This document shows positions 1 through 6,464 of a stretch of 6,464 nucleotides of DNA, in pieces. A model generated the notes under the pieces. The model saw nothing but the letters and a program-made list of their open reading frames with translations, was not told the DNA's origin and made no database searches. Numbering within the stretch: the first letter of the stretch is position 1; each line of letters opens with the position of its first letter. The stretch comes from Thermoactinomycetaceae bacterium (GTDB lineage Bacteria; Bacillota; Bacilli; Thermoactinomycetales; Thermoactinomycetaceae). The stretch spans positions 1 to 6,464 of the forward strand of contig JANWJM010000072.1 in NCBI GenBank assembly GCA_025449475.1, in the 5' to 3' direction. The position numbers and the translations under genes were made by a program.

Positions 1-3000
1 ACTATCAAATCACATCAGCGGATCGAAGCACAAAATATGCGGGGTGGGGTTTCGATGCTTCTGTTTGGGAGATATTCCCCTATCTTGTAGCCGGAGCGAC
101 GATTTATATCGTTCCAGAAGAGCTTCGGATCGATGTGGAGGAATTGCACCGGTATATTGAACAGCATCGCATTACATGTAGTTTTTTACCTACTCCCATT
201 GCAGAACAATTTATGAAACAGGATAATCGATCGTTACGACTCCTATTAACGGGAGGAGAACAGCTCCGACAGGTTCAACAGCGAAGTTATCAGATTGCAA
301 ATAATTACGGACCGACTGAAAATACAGTCGTCACAACAAGTGGTTTTGTTCGTGCAGATGATCAGCCGATTTCCATTGGCAAGCCGATTGCGAATAATCA
401 GGTTTATATCTTTAATCGATACAACCAATTGCAACCAATCGGTGTTCCCGGAGAATTATGCGTGAGCGGAGAAAGCCTAGCGAGAGGATATCTTTATCAA
501 CCGGAGTTAACCAACCAAAAATTTGTGGAGCATCCGTTATTTCCAGAAAAACGGATGTATCGAACAGGGGATCTTGCGCGATGGTTACCAGATGGTCAAA
601 TTGAATTTTTGGGTCGGAAAGATCAACAAGTCAAAATCCGAGGCATTCGGATTGAATTAGGGGAAATCGAAGCCACGTTGATGAGACATGCCAAGGTAAA
701 AGAGGCAGCTGTTACCGTTTATGAAGAGGAACAAAAAGAGAAGATGCTTTGTGCCTATATTGTAAAAGCGGATTCGGGTTGTTCAATAGCCGAATTAAGA
801 TCCTATTTAGAAAAAGAACTGCCTGCCTATATGATTCCAGCGCATTGGATGATGGTGGAGCGCATTCCGTTAACTCCCCATGGGAAGGTAGACAAGCAGG
901 CTTTGCCGCTTCCAACGCGATTGCCCTCTGATCCATTTGATCCGAAGAGCCTCTCTTTCTTGCAAAAAAGGCTATATCAATTGTGGCGTGAAGTGCTGGG
1001 CAAGTCGCCAAGCACACCAAATGAACACTTTTTTCATGCGGGAGGGCATTCGCTTAAAGCCATGAGGCTTATTTCTCGTATTCGGAAAGAATTCGGTATA
1101 AAAGTTACATGGTCAGAGCTTTTTGCCCATCCAACATTTCAAGCACTGGCAAGTTTTATCGAGAATGGACAAACGGAGCAAAGTGATCCCATTCATCCAG
1201 CAGCAGAGCAAGAATACTATCCGGTCTCACCAGTACAGCATCAATTGTTAGCTTTGGAACAAACGAAAGAATTGGGAACAACCTATCATATCCCTGTGGT
1301 CTGGTTGATCAAAGGAAAATTCGACCTTTCTCGTTTGTATCCGTCGATTCAGGGCTTGATTGATCGACATGAAGCTTTTCGTACAACCTTTCATTTGATC
1401 CAAGGGAAATTGGTGCAACAAATCCATGATAAGATCGATTGGCGAATCGAAAGGTTTCAAGTGAAGGATGAGCATGAAGCAAAAAAACAGGTTGCAGAAT
1501 TTATCCGTCCTTTTCACGTGATGGGTGGTCCTCTTTTTCGCATAGGGTTGATTCGGATTTCGGAGGATAAACACGTATTCATTCTGGACATGCATCATTT
1601 GATTTGTGATGGCGTTTCAACCGCTATTTTGTATCGTGAATTTGCACGCTTGTATCGAGGAGAAACATTGCCGCGTTTGAGCTATCAATATAAAGATTAT
1701 GTTGTTTGGCAACAAAAACAGCTGGGTACCAATCAATGGCAAGAGGATGAAGCTTTCTGGCTGAATCAGTTTTCGGAAGAGATTCTAAAATCGGAATTGC
1801 CCACCGATTTCGGGCGCCCCGCTCAACAACGTTTTCGGGGTAAGAAGATTCGATACGCATTTGATCCTGAATTAACCGCGCTTTGTCAGCGATTCAGTCA
1901 TCAGCAGAACACGACCTTATATATGACCCTGTTATCTGTATATTCAATATTATTGGCGAAAATCACAGGGCAAGAGTCGATGATCATCGGTTCAGCAGTG
2001 GCAGGGCGTTCGAGATCCGAATGGGAATCTGTATTTGGGATGTTTGTCAATACCTTACCCATCCTTACGCATCCACGTAAAAACCGATCATTTGATGATT
2101 TTCTGAACCACATAAAAGAACAAGTATTAAGCACTCAGGAGCATGGTTCTTATCCATTGATCGAGTTGGTCGAAAAGTTAGGGATCCACTGGGATCATAG
2201 AAGAAATCCTTTTTTTGACACTGCGTTTGTGATGCAGAATGTAGAGATTCCTGAGATTCAGCTTCCAGGGTTACAAATTGAGAAGTTTTCTTATGAAGAA
2301 TCTCATTCCATGTTTGATCTGACATGGGAATTCGTAGAGAATGATACCCTTGAATTGTCAATTGCGTTTAATACCGACTTATTTCGTGAACAAACGATCC
2401 AGCGCATGATCCATCAATATATTCATTTGCTAAAACAAGTTCTCGCTCAACCTCATAAGCGAATTGCGGAGTTTGAGTTGGTGACTCAAGAAGAAAAAGA
2501 ACAGATTTTAACAGTGTTTAATCAGAGAACGAGAGTTGAGTTAAATCATCAAAGTGTATTGGAACTATTCGCCGAACAAGTGCAGAGAAACCCGAACCAG
2601 GTTGCTATTGTTGATGGAGACGCATCTATTTCGTATCAAGAGTTGGATTACGAATCCAATCAATTGGCTCATCTTCTTCGACGAAAAGGGATTAGTTCGG
2701 AAAAGATTGTCAGCGTCGTAGCAGAGTCTTCGATCGAGTTTTTGATAAGCATGATGGCGATTCTTAAAACAGGCGGGGTTTTTTTACCCATTGATCCAAC
2801 TTATCCATCCAATCGCATTCAATACATGCTGGAAGATAGTCACGCATCAGTTGTCCTTGTTCAAAAGGGAGTGAAACTTCCTGAACAATATTCAGGTGAA
2901 GTGCTTGGCTTGGATAGGAATTTATGGAGACAGGAATCAGCGGATGATTTCGAGGGAGAAATTTTGGCTTCTCAGCTTGCTTACGTTATTTATACGTCTG

Positions 3001-5660
3001 GATCAACTGGAAAGCCGAAAGGAGTGATGATTGAACACGGATCGTTACTCAATTTGGTTGTATGGCATCATCGATATTATCAAATTACCGCTCAGGATCG
3101 CTGTACAAAATATGCGGGAGTGGGATTTGATGCATCGATATGGGAAATCTTTCCCTATTTGACCAAGGGTTCGACCATCTATCTGGTGGATCCGAAGATA
3201 CGACATGATCTTGTGGCTTTAAACCAATTTTTCGAAAAAAATAAAATCACAGTAAGCTTTTTACCGACAGCTATTGCAGAATCCTTTATGGAGTTAAAGA
3301 ACTCGTCGCTTCGATTGTTATTGGTTGGAGGGGCCACGCTAAAACGTGTTCGTCCTCAAACCTATACGATCGTGAACAATTATGGTCCGACCGAAAATAC
3401 AGTTGTGACAACTTGCTATACTGTCGATGCTTATCATCATGAAGTGATTCCCATTGGGCGTCCGATTCAAAATCATCAAGTTTATATTCTAAATCAAGAA
3501 TCTCAGTTGCAGCCAATCGGGGTACCTGGTGAATTATGCATCAGTGGTTCGGGATTGGCGCGTGGATATCTGCACCGCCCACAACTGACGAAAGAAAAGT
3601 TTTTACCGAATCCCTTTGATAAAAAAGAAAGAATGTATCGGACAGGGGATCTTGCACGTTGGCTTCCCGATGGGAATATCGAATTTTTGGGTCGTATCGA
3701 TGATCAAGTACAGATTCGAGGATATCGGATCGAGCTAGGTGAAATTGAGTCGATTTTAATCAAGCATCCAAATGTGAGAGAGGCGATTGTACTGATGCAA
3801 AAGGAGGATGATTCATCCGAAGGCATCCTATGTGCATATATCATTGGAGATCGCGAACATTTGGAAAACGAATGTAGGATGTATCTGCAGCAAGAATTAC
3901 CGGATTATATGATCCCGACCTACCTGATCCAGCTGGATGCTTTCCCACTCACAGCCAATGGGAAAATTGATCGAAAGGCCTTGCCGAAACCCACGAGAGA
4001 TATTGCGAGTGACACGAGTTATAAACCACCCGCCGATCCCATACAACAATTATTGGCAGAGATATGGGGAGAAGTTTTACAACATCCAAAAATCGGTATT
4101 GATGATAACTTTTTTTCTTTGGGCGGTGATTCCATTAAAGCGATTCAAGTTGCTGCTCGATTACAACAGCATCAGAAAAAAATAGCTGTTCATCATTTGT
4201 TCCGGTATCCGACCATTGCGGAGCTGTCAGCATATGTAGAAAACCAGAGTACCCCAGTAGAACCCAAGCATCTTACAGGTGAGGTTCCTCTTACTCCCAT
4301 TCAAACTTATTTTTTTAAGCAAAAATTTTCGGATCAGCATCATTGGAATCAAGCCGTGATGATTCCAAATCAAAAGCCCTGGAATCGTCGAGCAGTGGAG
4401 CAAGCCTTTCATCAATTGGTTTTGCATCACGATGTATTGCGTATGCGGTATCCAAAAAAGAACGGTACAATAAAACAGATTATCGGAGGAATCACAGGAA
4501 CCTATTTTACCCTTGACATGTTTCATTTTGTGGGCGAAAACAATGTGGAAAAAAAGATCCAAATCGAAACCAATCGCTTGCAACGCAGTTTCCATCTTGA
4601 TCAAGGACCGCTTGTTCGCTTAGCTATTTTTGAAACCGGAGAAACCCATCAATTGTTTATCGTTATTCATCATTTACTTATTGATGGCGTATCTTGGCGG
4701 ATTTTGTTGGATGACTTCTTTCGCTTGTATCAGGGGTGGCTGCTAGGAGAAAAGATTTCATTGCCACCAAAAACAACTTCTTACCAATTATGGTCAAAAA
4801 AACTTCTTGATTATGCGAATTCACCGAAATTGCTGGATGAAGTTTCTTATTGGAAAAATATCGAGCAGACAAATGTCCAGCCGCTCTTTCATATGAAGGA
4901 CCATGGAAAATTAAAGGATACCGATTCCATTGAATGTTGCTTGACCCAAGAACAAACACAGTTATTATTGAAAAATGCACATCGAGCCTATCGGACAGAG
5001 ATGAATGATTTGTTGTTAGCCGCACTGTGTATTGCGGTGAAAGAATGGGCACATGTGGATCGAATGGCAATTTTTTTGGAAGGGCATGGTCGGGAACCGA
5101 TTTTTGATGATGTGGATCTCTCACGAACCATTGGTTGGTTTACATCGGTATATCCTGTGCTTTTTGATTTGTCGCCTACATCATTACCATTTATGATCAA
5201 ATCTGTCAAAGAAACACTCCGATCGATTCCCAATAAAGGGATCGGCTACGGCATTTTGCGCTATCTAACCGCCCCCCAAAAACGAGAGGGACTTCGTTTT
5301 TCATTACATCCAGAGATCCGTTTTAATTACTTGGGGCAGTTTTCAGAAGATGTTCAGTTTGCTGGGATGGGTTCGGTTTCCAATTTATTAGGAGAACCCT
5401 TTTCTCCCAATTCGCGGGTTCATCCGTTAGAGATTTATGCGGCGGTATTGGATGATCAACTGCGATTTCAGTTCTTATTCCAACAAAATGCTTGCGAACG
5501 CATGAAGATGCAGCAATTTATTGAAGGTTATCACCATTTTTTGCTACAAATCCTCGATCATTGTGTGAACAAAAAAGAAAGCACCTTGACACCTAGTGAT
5601 CTGAGTGCCAGTGATGTGAGTTTGGAAGAGTTGGATCAATTTTTGGAAAGCTTGGATTGA
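1..5660 (+). CDS. Non-ribosomal peptide synthetase, 5'-partial: A(partial)-PCP-C-A-PCP-E-docking tail, predicted Leu then D-Leu
   Basis: The reading frame is open from the left edge (first full codon at 3) to a TGA at 5658-5660, giving 1885 visible residues. The ATG at 135 is internal, because adenylation motifs precede it in frame. Approximate domain order by residue: adenylation 1-305 (truncated before its A4 motif), carrier 315-385, condensation 404-830, adenylation 850-1335, carrier 1341-1410, epimerization 1426-1855, docking tail 1861-1885. This is a cytosolic multimodular enzyme that activates amino acids as adenylates, tethers them to phosphopantetheine and joins them. Both adenylation domains read as leucine-specific. 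The last residue is epimerized, so the inferred segment is L-Leu-D-Leu. There is no thioesterase, and the chain is probably handed to the synthetase starting 25 bp downstream in the same operon. All visible core motifs are intact, with no frameshift. The domain calls are firm; the Leu assignment rests on the known code; the final product is unknown. Confidence 0.97.
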   Translation, partial: YQITSADRSTKYAGWGFDASVWEIFPYLVAGATIYIVPEELRIDVEELHRYIEQHRITCSFLPTPIAEQFMKQDNRSLRLLLTGGEQLRQVQQRSYQIANNYGPTENTVVTTSGFVRADDQPISIGKPIANNQVYIFNRYNQLQPIGVPGELCVSGESLARGYLYQPELTNQKFVEHPLFPEKRMYRTGDLARWLPDGQIEFLGRKDQQVKIRGIRIELGEIEATLMRHAKVKEAAVTVYEEEQKEKMLCAYIVKADSGCSIAELRSYLEKELPAYMIPAHWMMVERIPLTPHGKVDKQALPLPTRLPSDPFDPKSLSFLQKRLYQLWREVLGKSPSTPNEHFFHAGGHSLKAMRLISRIRKEFGIKVTWSELFAHPTFQALASFIENGQTEQSDPIHPAAEQEYYPVSPVQHQLLALEQTKELGTTYHIPVVWLIKGKFDLSRLYPSIQGLIDRHEAFRTTFHLIQGKLVQQIHDKIDWRIERFQVKDEHEAKKQVAEFIRPFHVMGGPLFRIGLIRISEDKHVFILDMHHLICDGVSTAILYREFARLYRGETLPRLSYQYKDYVVWQQKQLGTNQWQEDEAFWLNQFSEEILKSELPTDFGRPAQQRFRGKKIRYAFDPELTALCQRFSHQQNTTLYMTLLSVYSILLAKITGQESMIIGSAVAGRSRSEWESVFGMFVNTLPILTHPRKNRSFDDFLNHIKEQVLSTQEHGSYPLIELVEKLGIHWDHRRNPFFDTAFVMQNVEIPEIQLPGLQIEKFSYEESHSMFDLTWEFVENDTLELSIAFNTDLFREQTIQRMIHQYIHLLKQVLAQPHKRIAEFELVTQEEKEQILTVFNQRTRVELNHQSVLELFAEQVQRNPNQVAIVDGDASISYQELDYESNQLAHLLRRKGISSEKIVSVVAESSIEFLISMMAILKTGGVFLPIDPTYPSNRIQYMLEDSHASVVLVQKGVKLPEQYSGEVLGLDRNLWRQESADDFEGEILASQLAYVIYTSGSTGKPKGVMIEHGSLLNLVVWHHRYYQITAQDRCTKYAGVGFDASIWEIFPYLTKGSTIYLVDPKIRHDLVALNQFFEKNKITVSFLPTAIAESFMELKNSSLRLLLVGGATLKRVRPQTYTIVNNYGPTENTVVTTCYTVDAYHHEVIPIGRPIQNHQVYILNQESQLQPIGVPGELCISGSGLARGYLHRPQLTKEKFLPNPFDKKERMYRTGDLARWLPDGNIEFLGRIDDQVQIRGYRIELGEIESILIKHPNVREAIVLMQKEDDSSEGILCAYIIGDREHLENECRMYLQQELPDYMIPTYLIQLDAFPLTANGKIDRKALPKPTRDIASDTSYKPPADPIQQLLAEIWGEVLQHPKIGIDDNFFSLGGDSIKAIQVAARLQQHQKKIAVHHLFRYPTIAELSAYVENQSTPVEPKHLTGEVPLTPIQTYFFKQKFSDQHHWNQAVMIPNQKPWNRRAVEQAFHQLVLHHDVLRMRYPKKNGTIKQIIGGITGTYFTLDMFHFVGENNVEKKIQIETNRLQRSFHLDQGPLVRLAIFETGETHQLFIVIHHLLIDGVSWRILLDDFFRLYQGWLLGEKISLPPKTTSYQLWSKKLLDYANSPKLLDEVSYWKNIEQTNVQPLFHMKDHGKLKDTDSIECCLTQEQTQLLLKNAHRAYRTEMNDLLLAALCIAVKEWAHVDRMAIFLEGHGREPIFDDVDLSRTIGWFTSVYPVLFDLSPTSLPFMIKSVKETLRSIPNKGIGYGILRYLTAPQKREGLRFSLHPEIRFNYLGQFSEDVQFAGMGSVSNLLGEPFSPNSRVHPLEIYAAVLDDQLRFQFLFQQNACERMKMQQFIEGYHHFLLQILDHCVNKKESTLTPSDLSASDVSLEELDQFLESLD
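3..917 (+). other. Adenylation domain 1 (partial, C-terminal two thirds), predicted Leu
   Basis: The window opens just upstream of core motif A4 (FDASVWE, residues 17-23). Motifs A1 to A3, including the ATP-binding loop, lie outside. Visible motifs in order are A5 (NNYGPTENT), A6 (GELCVSG, LARGYL), A7 (YRTGDLARWLPDG), A8 (GRKDQQVKIRG, then RIELGEIE), A9 (LPAYMIP) and A10 (GKVDKQAL). Aligned by eye to the GrsA Phe domain, the binding-pocket residues are D18, A19, W22, F61, L82, G84, N101, V109, V110 and K295. This gives DAWFLGNVVK, a known leucine code of Bacillales NRPSs. The lysine at 295 is the invariant A10 lysine. A8 has Ile where Tyr or Phe is usual (RGIRIELG), a mild variant. Confidence 0.93.
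3..917 (+). repeat. Diverged direct repeat, copy 1 (adenylation-domain coding DNA)
   Basis: This segment aligns with 3078-3995 along its whole length, at an offset of 3075 nt at motifs A4 and A5 and 3078 nt at A10. The encoded residues look about 60% identical by eye. The longest exact DNA matches I found are about 14 nt, at conserved motifs, for example ACAAAATATGCGGG and GAATTTTTGGGTCG. This is module paralogy and not a recent exact duplication. Confidence 0.7.
945..1155 (+). other. Peptidyl carrier domain 1 (PCP/T)
   Basis: The carrier motif FFHAGGHSLKAM places the phosphopantetheine-attachment serine at residue 350 (codon 1050-1052). The GGHSL form is typical of carriers that pass their substrate to an ordinary condensation domain. 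The next domain is indeed a condensation domain and not an epimerase, so the leucine loaded here should stay in the L form. Confidence 0.94.
1212..2490 (+). other. Condensation domain, LCL type
   Basis: The domain begins at EYYPVSPVQ (residue 404) and has the C2-like RHEAFRTTF. The catalytic HHxxxDG motif is HHLICDG at residues 531-537, with the key second histidine at 532. Later motifs are YKDYVVWQ, GMFVNTLP, YPLIELVEKL and RNPFFDTAF. The start sequence and the HHLICDGVS form fit condensation domains that join an L-residue donor to an L-residue acceptor, which agrees with the upstream module lacking an epimerase. It should form the bond between the growing chain ending in Leu and the second Leu. 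Confidence 0.93.
2550..4005 (+). other. Adenylation domain 2 (complete), predicted Leu
   Basis: This is a full-length domain with all core motifs: A1/A2 region (SYQELDYESNQLAHLL, LKTGGVFLPIDPTYP), A3 ATP loop YTSGSTGKPKG at 2991-3023, A4 FDASIWE, A5 NNYGPTENT, A6 GELCISG, A7 YRTGDLARWLPDG, A8 GRIDDQVQIRGYRIELGEIE, A9 LPDYMIP and A10 GKIDRKAL. Pocket residues are D1043, A1044, W1047, F1086, L1107, G1109, N1126, V1134, V1135 and K1321. They again read DAWFLGNVVK, identical to domain 1, and predict leucine. Some activation of related branched residues (Ile, Val) cannot be excluded from the code. Confidence 0.95.
3078..3995 (+). repeat. Diverged direct repeat, copy 2 (adenylation-domain coding DNA)
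   Basis: This is the partner of copy 1 at 3-917. Conserved landmarks in both copies are KYAG-GFDAS-WEIFPYL, NNYGPTENTVVTT, LQPIGVPGELC, RMYRTGDLARWLPDG and IELGEIE. All ten specificity residues are shared. The segments between motifs have diverged and differ by small codon-sized indels. Confidence 0.7.
4023..4232 (+). other. Peptidyl carrier domain 2, epimerase-associated type
   Basis: The motif FFSLGGDSIKAIQV puts the phosphopantetheine serine at residue 1377 (codon 4131-4133). The GGDSI form, with Asp before the serine in place of His, is the known mark of carriers that sit next to epimerization domains. An epimerization domain follows directly, so sequence type and context agree. Confidence 0.95.
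4278..5565 (+). other. Epimerization domain (L-Leu to D-Leu)
   Basis: All seven epimerase motifs are recognisable: PLTPIQTYFF at the start, HHLLIDGVSWRIL (residues 1556-1568; second His 1557), NDLLLAAL, EGHGRE (catalytic Glu expected at 1693), RTIGWFTSVYP (from 1708), PNKGIGYGILRY (from 1743) and FNYLGQF (from 1774). The catalytic His and Glu are both present, so the domain should be active and invert the alpha-carbon of the carrier-bound residue, predicted to be leucine. The SW after DGV separates it from condensation domains. Confidence 0.95.
5583..5657 (+). other. C-terminal docking tail (COM donor)
   Basis: The last 25 residues follow the epimerase and include TLTPSDLSASDVSLEELDQF. They resemble the acidic communication-mediating (COM) donor helices at the ends of epimerase-terminated Bacillales synthetases, which share a TPSDF...L..EELD-type pattern. 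The tail should bind the N-terminal acceptor of the partner enzyme, most likely the one encoded immediately downstream. The call rests on position and on resemblance to the family pattern. Confidence 0.8.
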
Positions 5661-5685
5661 TATTTTTGTGGATGGTGTTGTGCAA
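5661..5685 (+). promoter_or_regulatory. 25-bp intergenic spacer with weak ribosome-binding site
   Basis: The gap between the TGA and the chosen ATG is only 25 bp and has no room for a promoter or terminator, so the two genes are presumably co-transcribed. GGATGG at 5670-5675 lies 10 nt before the ATG at 5686 and is the best Shine-Dalgarno candidate, but it is a poor match. Translation of the second gene may depend on ribosomes finishing the first one; that coupling is inference. Confidence 0.5.
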
Positions 5686-6464
5686 ATGCTAACCAAAGAC
5701 AATATTAAGGATTTATGTGAATGTTCTCCCTTACAAAAGGGCATTTTATTCCATGCTTTGGATCAACCGAAGAATCCAGCCTATTTTCAGCAAATCTCAT
5801 TTTCGATCAGAGGATCTTTGAGTCTTCCCTCTGTCAAGACGGCGTTGAAAAAATTAATTCAGAAGTATGAAAGTTTACGAACCGTATTCTCCTATCAAGA
5901 CTTTAAAGAGCCGATTCAAATTATTTTGAAAGAGACTGAGTTATCTTTTCGTTCTATTGATTGTTCCCACTTGACAGAGAGCGAATCATCCCAACAGCTG
6001 CAAACAGTGCTAAAAGATGATCGGGAACAGGGATTTGATCTTACTCGTGGACCTTTAATTCGTTTTTTCCTGTTTCGATTGAAAGCCGAACACTATGTGA
6101 TGGTTTGGAGTTTTCATCATATTTTGATGGACGGATGGTGTCTGGGGATTCTGCTCAATGATTGGTTGGACTTCTATCAACAGTCGTTGGATCAACAACT
6201 TGAACCTGTCCGTCCAGCCCCTTCCTATCGTCGGTATATCGAATGGATGAAAAAACAAGATCAAAAGAAAGCGCTGAATTATTGGCGTCAATATCTAGAC
6301 GGGTTGGAAGACCATGCGAGTCTAGGGAGAACGAGTTGGAAAGAAAGCAACGAAGAACACCACACCTTGTCCTTCTCTTTTTCGAGCATGGAGACGGAAC
6401 AGATCGTAAAGTGGACTCATCACCATCAGATAACATTGAGCAATTTTGTTCAGACGGTTTGGGG
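5686..6464 (+). CDS. Non-ribosomal peptide synthetase, 3'-partial: COM acceptor plus DCL-type condensation domain
   Basis: The frame is open from a stop at 5617 to the right edge, with 259 complete codons from the chosen ATG. That start puts 13 residues before the SPLQKG motif (residue 14), close to the roughly 12 residues seen before TPMQEG in SrfAB-type proteins. GTG codons at 5668 and 5680 are in-frame alternatives. Residues 1-20 or so (KDNIKDLCECSPLQKG) look like a COM acceptor peptide. The rest is a condensation domain: SLRTVF at 63-68, catalytic HHILMDG at 144-150 followed by WC, a YIEWMKKQD...ALNYWRQYL stretch, and ITLSNFVQTVWG at the edge. HHxxMDGWC is typical of condensation domains that take a D-residue donor, matching the epimerase that ends the upstream protein. 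It should extend the chain by joining the D-Leu end to the next residue. Its adenylation domain, and so that residue, lies outside the window. Confidence 0.95.
   Translation, partial: MLTKDNIKDLCECSPLQKGILFHALDQPKNPAYFQQISFSIRGSLSLPSVKTALKKLIQKYESLRTVFSYQDFKEPIQIILKETELSFRSIDCSHLTESESSQQLQTVLKDDREQGFDLTRGPLIRFFLFRLKAEHYVMVWSFHHILMDGWCLGILLNDWLDFYQQSLDQQLEPVRPAPSYRRYIEWMKKQDQKKALNYWRQYLDGLEDHASLGRTSWKESNEEHHTLSFSFSSMETEQIVKWTHHHQITLSNFVQTVW

Noticed and set aside
135..137. ATG at 135 as the start of the first synthetase
   Set aside because: The same frame is open to the left edge and encodes the A4 motif FDASVWE before it, so the true start lies far upstream outside the window.
749..931. Small + strand open frames in other frames (also 1883-2080 and 3937-4185)
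   Set aside because: They overlap conserved NRPS motifs read in the main frame and have no domain or plausible start signal of their own.
712..1020. Antisense open frames opposite the synthetase (also 1248-1598, 2065-2361, 4227-4604, 4678-5124, 6155-6436)
   Set aside because: They lie wholly opposite strongly supported NRPS coding sequence, show no recognisable domains and have compositions expected from reverse-complement shadows.
4278..5565. The last domain of the first protein as a second condensation domain
   Set aside because: HHLLIDGVSWRIL, EGHGRE, RTIGWFTSVYP and FNYLGQF are epimerase-specific motifs, and the preceding carrier has the GGDSI form typical of epimerase partners.
1..5660. 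Naming the gene srfAA, or a gramicidin or tyrocidine gene
   Set aside because: Architecture resembles SrfAA but the leucine codes differ. The codes resemble those of gramicidin S and tyrocidine, but the module context is not shown to match. No symbol is justified from a partial gene.
5661..5685. Promoter or terminator between the two synthetase genes
   Set aside because: The gap is 25 bp with no hairpin followed by a T-run and no room for -35/-10 elements; docking elements on both sides imply one operon.

Overview
This window lies entirely within a non-ribosomal peptide synthetase (NRPS) operon. Two consecutive genes on the + strand fill it, and both run off the window edges. The moderately AT-rich base composition, the codon use and the style of the domains (Bacillus/Brevibacillus-like core motifs and COM docking tails) suggest a Bacillota host of the order Bacillales, such as a Bacillaceae, Paenibacillaceae or Thermoactinomycetaceae member. 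The genus cannot be fixed from the sequence alone.

Layout: positions 1-5660 hold the 3' part of a large synthetase, read in frame from position 3 (1885 residues visible, N-terminus missing). Domain order is A(partial)-PCP / C-A-PCP-E, followed by a short C-terminal docking tail. After a 25-bp gap, a second synthetase starts at about 5686 with a docking peptide and a condensation domain, and it is still open at 6464.

Both adenylation domains give the same ten-residue specificity code, D-A-W-F-L-G-N-V-V-K, a classic leucine code. The first module has an ordinary PCP and no epimerase. The second ends in an intact epimerization domain. The predicted segment is therefore ...-L-Leu-D-Leu-, passed in trans to the next enzyme, whose condensation domain carries the HHILMDGWC motif typical of enzymes that accept a D-configured upstream residue. 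All catalytic motifs that can be seen are intact.

The Leu/D-Leu module pair with the subunit break after the epimerase resembles the SrfAA/SrfAB junction of the surfactin system. The leucine codes differ from those I recall for surfactin, so this is more likely a different product. Starter, terminal and tailoring genes lie outside the window, so the full product cannot be named. I see no RNA genes, mobile elements, CRISPR arrays or terminators, and no non-coding stretch longer than about 25 bp.
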